From Flavipsychrobacter stenotrophus (GTDB taxonomy: Bacteria > Bacteroidota > Bacteroidia > Chitinophagales > Chitinophagaceae): a DNA stretch of 9,661 nt. Of the stretch, positions 6,689 through 9,661 are shown piece after piece. The translations under genes and the position numbers were made by a program. Under the pieces are notes generated by a model. It did not search any database. It saw nothing but the letters and a program-made list of their open reading frames with translations, and was not told the DNA's origin. The stretch spans positions 1 through 9,661 of the forward strand of contig CANCOG010000155.1 of the NCBI GenBank assembly GCA_947379685.1. The letters run 5' to 3'. Numbering within the stretch: the first letter of the stretch is position 1; every line of letters starts with the position of its first letter.

Positions 6689-6919
6689 TTCCCAAAACAA
6701 CATATCTCCATACTCCTCAGCGCCAATGATATTTTCTTGCATGCCAACGAAAATGGCTCATCATTCTTCACCAACTATTCCGAATATTTCAATACAAAAC
6801 ACGACACACGGCAGGCAAACATAACTATAACCTATCGGTTCGGTAATAACGCAGTTAACCTTGTCAGGAAACATGGCGGTGGCGCGGAAGATGAGAAAAA
6901 ACGGGTTGGCGGTGCCTGA
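6689..6919 (+). pseudogene. C-terminal remnant of an outer-membrane beta-barrel (TonB-receptor-like) gene
   Basis: About 76 residues read in one frame to a TGA at 6917-6919. They resemble the last strands of the Bacteroidota outer membrane beta-barrel family: HISILLSANDIF is a penultimate-type strand, TRQANITITYRFGNN is the terminal strand with its Y-R-F-G motif, and RKHGGGAEDEKKRVGG is the charged tail seen after the last strand in that family. The full proteins are usually about 700-900 residues, so some nine tenths are missing. There is no ATG; the frame opens at a TTG inside the tail of the preceding terminator, and no signal peptide is present. I read it as a deletion remnant. The family call rests on my recognition of the motifs. 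Confidence 0.65.
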
Positions 6920-6936
6920 TAGGCATAATGACCCAT

Positions 6937-6965
6937 AAAAAAAACCGGCGCTCAGCACCGGTTTT
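6937..6965 (-). terminator. Rho-independent terminator of the small Cys-rich gene
   Basis: On the minus strand AAAACCGG (6965-6958) pairs with CCGGTTTT (6948-6941), with an inner GC/GC extension after one mismatch. The 8-base T run covers 6944-6937, partly within the stem. It begins 19 bp after the stop of the gene at 6985-7173 and lies tail to tail with the barrel remnant. Confidence 0.85.
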
Positions 6966-6984
6966 CTCTATAAAAAAAGTGGAA

Positions 6985-7173
6985 TTATTTAGTTGCCTTG
7001 TCAGCATCTTTCTTCTCACCATCTTTAGAACATTCTTTGTGGCAATTCTTTTTGTCTTTGCAGCAAGCAGACTTATCGCATTTTTCGCCTTTTTTCTTGC
7101 AGCAATCTTTTTCACCTGCGAAAGTAGCTCCGGCTAACATGAGGGCAGCTACTAATAATGTAAGTTGTTTCAT
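6985..7173 (-). CDS. Small secreted Cys/Lys-rich protein
   Basis: This 62-residue protein has a clear Sec signal peptide (MKQLTLLVAALMLAGATFA, predicted cleavage before GEKDCC), leaving a mature part of about 43 residues. The mature part has 7 Cys, two of them as CC pairs (KDCC, SACC), one His and about 16 Lys, with Asp/Glu between. Cys density and spacing suggest metal or redox binding in the periplasm or outside the cell, but no named motif is recognised, so this is inference. The gene is real rather than a chance frame: it has a proper signal peptide, an ATG, a good terminator after the stop and a plausible promoter. Other open frames across this stretch are its shadows. It is divergent from leucine dehydrogenase, with 284 bp between the starts. 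Confidence 0.82.
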   Translation of the reverse strand: MKQLTLLVAALMLAGATFAGEKDCCKKKGEKCDKSACCKDKKNCHKECSKDGEKKDADKATK

Positions 7174-7204
7174 TGTTTTAAATTTTATGGGATAAAGGTA
7201 GGAA

Positions 7205-7235
7205 AAAAAATATCAAATGGCGATTTTGTGACAAA
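7205..7235 (-). promoter_or_regulatory. Possible promoter of the small Cys-rich gene
   Basis: On the minus strand TTTG (7235-7232) is followed after 19 bases by TATTTTTT (7212-7205), one base off TAnnTTTG. It would give a leader of about 25 bases. A second candidate -7, TACCTTTA (7200-7193), has no well-spaced partner. The T-rich surroundings make chance matches likely. Confidence 0.35.
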
Positions 7236-7430
7236 CCAGTTTCGTTAAAATAATTAAAATGGCTGGCACCAATAGATTTTATCTGTTGATAATGATTTGA
7301 TTGGCGCTTAGGCCATCAATTCCTTTTGGCTCGAATGCGCTCCAAGGTATCGGAATTGCAGCAAAACACATAAAAATAAATTAATTTAAAATGGTGACTT
7401 TTGGGCCATCACATTCCAAGCAAAATTAAT

Positions 7431-7438
7431 TAGGTTTG
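7431..7438 (+). promoter_or_regulatory. Possible -7 element of leucine dehydrogenase
   Basis: TAGGTTTG is an exact match to TAnnTTTG and lies 19 bp before the start codon. The only TTTG upstream (7400-7403) is 27 bases away, longer than usual, so the -33 element is uncertain. The leader would be only about 13 bases. Confidence 0.35.
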
Positions 7439-7457
7439 CGTCCGTTAAATAAAAAAT

Positions 7458-8531
7458 ATGCAGCAATCAGTATTGGAACAAATGCAGAGTATGGGTCATG
7501 AGCAGGTAATGTTTTGCACTGACCCACATACCGGGCTTAATGCCATAATAGCTATACATAATACTACGCTGGGTCCATCGTTAGGTGGCACGCGCTTGTG
7601 GAATTATAATAGCCATGAAGATGCCATTACAGACGCTTTGCGCCTCAGCCGTGGCATGACTTATAAATCGGCTATCAGTGGGTTGAACCTAGGCGGTGGA
7701 AAAGCCGTGCTGATTGGCGATGCATCAAAACTTAAGAATGAAGCTTACTGGCGCAGGTATGGCCGTTTCGTAAATAATCTGGGGGGTAAATACATTACAG
7801 CTGAAGACGTGAACACTTCTTCAAAAGATATGGAATACATTGCAATGGAAACAAAGCATGTGACCGGTGTACCTGAATACCTGGGAGGTAGTGGAGACCC
7901 TTCGCCTGTAACTGCCTATGGCGTTTATGTAGGTATGAAAGCTGCTTGTAAGAAAGTTTACGGCAGCGATAGCCTTAGTGGTAAGAGGGTACTGGTACAA
8001 GGCGCAGGTAATGTTGGCCGCACACTTATTGACCACATCGTAGAAGAAGGCGGCAAGGTATTGCTGAGTGACATCAACGAAAACAACATTAAGTTGGTTA
8101 CACAAAAGCACAGCAGCGTTGAAGTACTGAACAACAACGAGATATTCAATGCCGATATTGACATATATGCACCATGTGCACTGGGCGCGTCGGTAAACAC
8201 CGATAGCATCAGTAAATTAAAATGTGCTATTATAGCAGGTGCTGCAAATAACCAGTTGGCTGATGAAAATGTACATGGCCCAATGCTTGTAGAAAAAGGC
8301 ATTACGTATGTACCTGACTTCCTCATCAATGCCGGTGGAATCATCAACATAAGCGTGGAAATGGAAGGTTACAACCGCGCCCGCGCCATTGCGATTGTTG
8401 ATAAGATCTACGGCCGCACACTCGAAAACTTTGAACTGGCTGCAAAAGAGAATATCCATAACCAGCTCGCTGCAATGCGCATGGCTGAAAAAAGGATAGC
8501 CGATATTGCTAAAGTAAAAACAGGACTTTAA
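7458..8531 (+). CDS. ldh: Leucine dehydrogenase (Leu/Val/Phe dehydrogenase family)
   Basis: This 357-residue cytoplasmic enzyme reversibly deaminates branched-chain L-amino acids to 2-oxo acids with NAD+ (EC 1.4.1.9 class), linking Leu/Val/Ile breakdown or synthesis with ammonia. The N-terminal catalytic domain shows LGGTR (about 42-46), Lys70 in MTYKSA and Lys82 in GLNLGGGKA, the two lysines conserved in the Glu/Leu/Phe/Val dehydrogenase family. The C-terminal Rossmann domain has GAGNVG at 182-187, and Asp205 in LLSDIN at the end of the second strand points to NAD+ rather than NADP+. The late motifs PDFLINAGGIINISVE and EGYNRARAIAIVDKIY are typical. Length fits the family (about 350-370). 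The ATG follows an A-rich leader without a Shine-Dalgarno sequence. It looks monocistronic. Exact substrate preference is not decided by sequence. Confidence 0.95.
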   Translation: MQQSVLEQMQSMGHEQVMFCTDPHTGLNAIIAIHNTTLGPSLGGTRLWNYNSHEDAITDALRLSRGMTYKSAISGLNLGGGKAVLIGDASKLKNEAYWRRYGRFVNNLGGKYITAEDVNTSSKDMEYIAMETKHVTGVPEYLGGSGDPSPVTAYGVYVGMKAACKKVYGSDSLSGKRVLVQGAGNVGRTLIDHIVEEGGKVLLSDINENNIKLVTQKHSSVEVLNNNEIFNADIDIYAPCALGASVNTDSISKLKCAIIAGAANNQLADENVHGPMLVEKGITYVPDFLINAGGIINISVEMEGYNRARAIAIVDKIYGRTLENFELAAKENIHNQLAAMRMAEKRIADIAKVKTGL

Positions 8532-8564
8532 TAATTTTTATGGTTAATGATTAATTGTTAATTG

Positions 8565-8605
8565 AAACGACCGGGAGGACAGCCTTCCGGTCGTTTGTTA
8601 TTTAT
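8565..8605 (+). terminator. Terminator of leucine dehydrogenase
   Basis: AAACGACCGGGAGG (8565-8578) pairs with CCTTCCGGTCGTTT (8583-8596), a 14-bp stem with one G-T wobble around ACAG. A T-rich but interrupted tail (GTTATTTAT) follows. It begins 33 bp after the stop codon. Confidence 0.85.
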
Positions 8606-8639
8606 ACTTCGTTGTTTAAAAAATTGAAACTCTATTGTT

Positions 8640-8834
8640 GTGCCACCTCACCTGATACTTGATGTTTACGAAAACACTACAAGTGCCGGAACAATTTTCG
8701 TCGGATTACTGCTCATCATCTTTTGCCTGGCTGTACTTACCATTGCAGGGCTTGCGATTAGTCTGGTCTTTAACCTGATGGACAGGTTCGGAAACAACGA
8801 AACCAGCAATCATACCAATTGGTATAAAAAATAA
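8640..8834 (+). CDS. Possible small single-helix membrane protein
   Basis: This 64-residue frame starts at GTG; an in-frame TGA lies 15 bp upstream, so no longer version exists. Residues about 16-46 (AGTIFVGLLLIIFCLAVLTIAG and onward to SLVFNLMDRF) make one long hydrophobic helix, followed by a polar tail rich in Asn and ending WYKK. The composition is protein-like and the gene sits between the dehydrogenase terminator and the next gene, 54 bp ahead of that start. No family is recognised and no Shine-Dalgarno sequence is seen. It might instead be a chance frame or use an unnoticed start, so confidence is moderate. Confidence 0.5.
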   Translation: MPPHLILDVYENTTSAGTIFVGLLLIIFCLAVLTIAGLAISLVFNLMDRFGNNETSNHTNWYKK

Positions 8835-8888
8835 ATCAATCATCTCAGAAACCAATCTATTTTTTTAAACGCTCAACACCTGCCCGTC

Positions 8889-9377
8889 ATGTACACCAGC
8901 CCAACCGACTATCACGCGTTCATTACCCTTCTTGCAATATGCCTGGACAACGATATCTTGTATAAGAAGGAACAAGTGATAGCCTGGGCCGACGAAATTG
9001 TAATGCGGGACGAAGAACCGGATGACTTTTTTGTTGATCTGTGCCTGATGCAGCAAAACAGTGCAAAAATGATTGCCAGCAGGTTACATTACTACCTGCA
9101 CACAACTACAAATAAATGTTCCGTAAAGCCCGTTCTTGGCGTGCTGCATTCCTTCCATTTATCACACCCTGAGGCACTTGAACAAGTAATTAAAGCGTTG
9201 TATTCACTCCTTTTTATTCCTTCTCTAACCGATGTTCCGGAATCAGATATAAGGCACGTTGAGGGGTCCTACAATCTGTCAAAAGACTCGATGATCGGGA
9301 CACCAGATGAGGTATACCTAAAGACACTCGAATTCCTCAGGGAATACAAAGACGAGGTGTTACTGACTCCGTTCTGA
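8889..9377 (+). CDS. Hypothetical protein, unrecognised family
   Basis: This is a 162-residue soluble, acidic, probably mostly helical protein, with no signal peptide or membrane segment. The N-terminal half (YHAFITLLAICLDNDILYKK, then VIAWADEIVMRDEEPDDFFVDLCLM) reads like paired amphipathic helices. The middle contains a Leu/His-rich stretch (GVLHSFHLSHPEALEQVIKALYSLLF), and the end (PDEVYLKTLEFLREYKDEVLL) is again helical. I recognise no catalytic motif and no named domain. It could be co-transcribed with the small membrane protein 54 bp upstream, and no terminator is seen after it. The all-helical acidic look recalls immunity-type or scaffold proteins, but there is no toxin gene nearby, so I assign no function. 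Confidence 0.75.
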   Translation: MYTSPTDYHAFITLLAICLDNDILYKKEQVIAWADEIVMRDEEPDDFFVDLCLMQQNSAKMIASRLHYYLHTTTNKCSVKPVLGVLHSFHLSHPEALEQVIKALYSLLFIPSLTDVPESDIRHVEGSYNLSKDSMIGTPDEVYLKTLEFLREYKDEVLLTPF

Positions 9378-9404
9378 GTTTTAAGCAGGAACGCCAACTC
9401 AATG

Positions 9405-9423
9405 TTAGGGCACGCTAACAAAA
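9405..9423. promoter_or_regulatory. Possible DtxR/IdeR-type metal-repressor box
   Basis: TTAGGGCACGCTAACAAAA agrees with the classical IdeR/DtxR pattern TWAGGTTAGSCTAACCTWA at 14 of 19 positions by eye. Its core lies in an 18-bp dyad, TGTTAG-N6-CTAACA (9403-9420). It is 62 bp before the GTG of the DtxR-family gene, so autoregulation is plausible. A 12-bp AT palindrome (9420-9431) adjoins it. Bacteroidota repressors may prefer another sequence, so the match is only suggestive. Confidence 0.4.
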
Positions 9424-9485
9424 TATATTTTCCTCCGCTACTACATCCATTATGCACGTGCTACTATTATCCGTATTTTTGAAGG

Positions 9486-9661
9486 GTGTACTCTCTTACG
9501 GAAGAAAATTATCTGAAGGCATTGTTTAACCTGGCCAGCGAGGCCGGCGAGGTGAATGTAAATGATCTTTCCAGGCACCTCGACATTAAGATGCCGACGG
9601 TAACCAGTATGATGAAAAAACTAGCTGAGAAAAAGCTGGTACATTACGAAAGCTACAAGCC
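9486..9661 (+). CDS. DtxR/MntR-family metal-dependent transcriptional regulator, N-terminal part
   Basis: This is the beginning of an iron- or manganese-responsive repressor, cut by the right edge after 58 complete codons. The winged helix-turn-helix is clear: TEENYLKALFNLA (first helix), EVNVNDLSRHLDIKMPTVTSMMKKLAEKK (HTH with the recognition helix at PTVTSMMKKLAEK), then LVHYESYKP (start of the wing). This pattern is typical of Bacteroidota DtxR/MntR proteins. The start is GTG at 9486; an in-frame TGA at 9480-9482 excludes anything longer, and VYSLTEENYLK fits the usual family N-terminus. The metal-binding, dimerisation and any SH3-like domains lie outside the window. Such genes often neighbour feoAB or mntH, which may follow beyond the edge (inference). 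Confidence 0.9.
   Translation, partial: MYSLTEENYLKALFNLASEAGEVNVNDLSRHLDIKMPTVTSMMKKLAEKKLVHYESYK

Noticed and set aside
6864..7137. Overlapping Lys/Arg-rich and Phe-rich frames across the small Cys-rich gene
   Set aside because: They are shadows of the 62-residue gene, whose signal peptide, start and terminator fit much better.
7274..7284. AGAT-TTT-ATCT mini hairpin before leucine dehydrogenase
   Set aside because: Four-base arms in AT-rich DNA are expected by chance.
7958..8350. 130-residue minus-strand frame inside leucine dehydrogenase
   Set aside because: It is the antisense shadow of a well-conserved enzyme gene and has no features of its own.

Overview
The window looks like a piece of a Bacteroidota chromosome, most likely a Chitinophagaceae-type member. 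The evidence is protein style (a Reg_prop/Y_Y_Y histidine kinase, paired lipoproteins, the C-terminus of an outer-membrane beta-barrel protein), A-rich leaders mostly without Shine-Dalgarno sequences, and several upstream elements of the Bacteroidota type TTTG-N19..21-TAnnTTTG. The species cannot be named from the sequence alone.

Layout: positions 1-1080 (minus strand) carry an ABC exporter pair. The ATPase gene comes first, followed by an FtsX/MacB-like permease that runs off the left edge. A near-perfect 25-bp inverted repeat separates this operon from a 991-residue two-component sensor kinase (1327-4302, minus) with 14 propeller repeats and no response regulator beside it. A 683-bp spacer containing a strand-specific hairpin and a palindrome follows. 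Next come two tandem 190-residue lipoprotein genes (4986-5558 and 6066-6638, plus), about 72% identical, each with its own strong terminator. Only the second is preceded by a pair of LytTR-type direct repeats and a good promoter match. Directly after its terminator lies the orphaned C-terminal end of an outer-membrane beta-barrel (TonB-receptor-like) gene, so this region has been rearranged.

A small secreted Cys/Lys-rich protein (6985-7173, minus) is divergent from a leucine dehydrogenase (7458-8531, plus), which ends in its own terminator. A possible one-helix membrane protein (8640-8834), an unrecognised 162-residue protein (8889-9377) and the 5' part of a DtxR/MntR-family metal-dependent repressor with a GTG start (9486 to the right edge) complete the window. 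An 18-bp palindrome resembling a DtxR/IdeR box lies about 65 bp upstream of the repressor.

I see no CRISPR array, phage, complete IS element, tRNA or rRNA. The most unusual part is the lipoprotein pair with its unequal regulation and adjoining barrel-gene remnant. Nothing in the sequence itself proves a new system; that block is the best candidate for an undescribed one.
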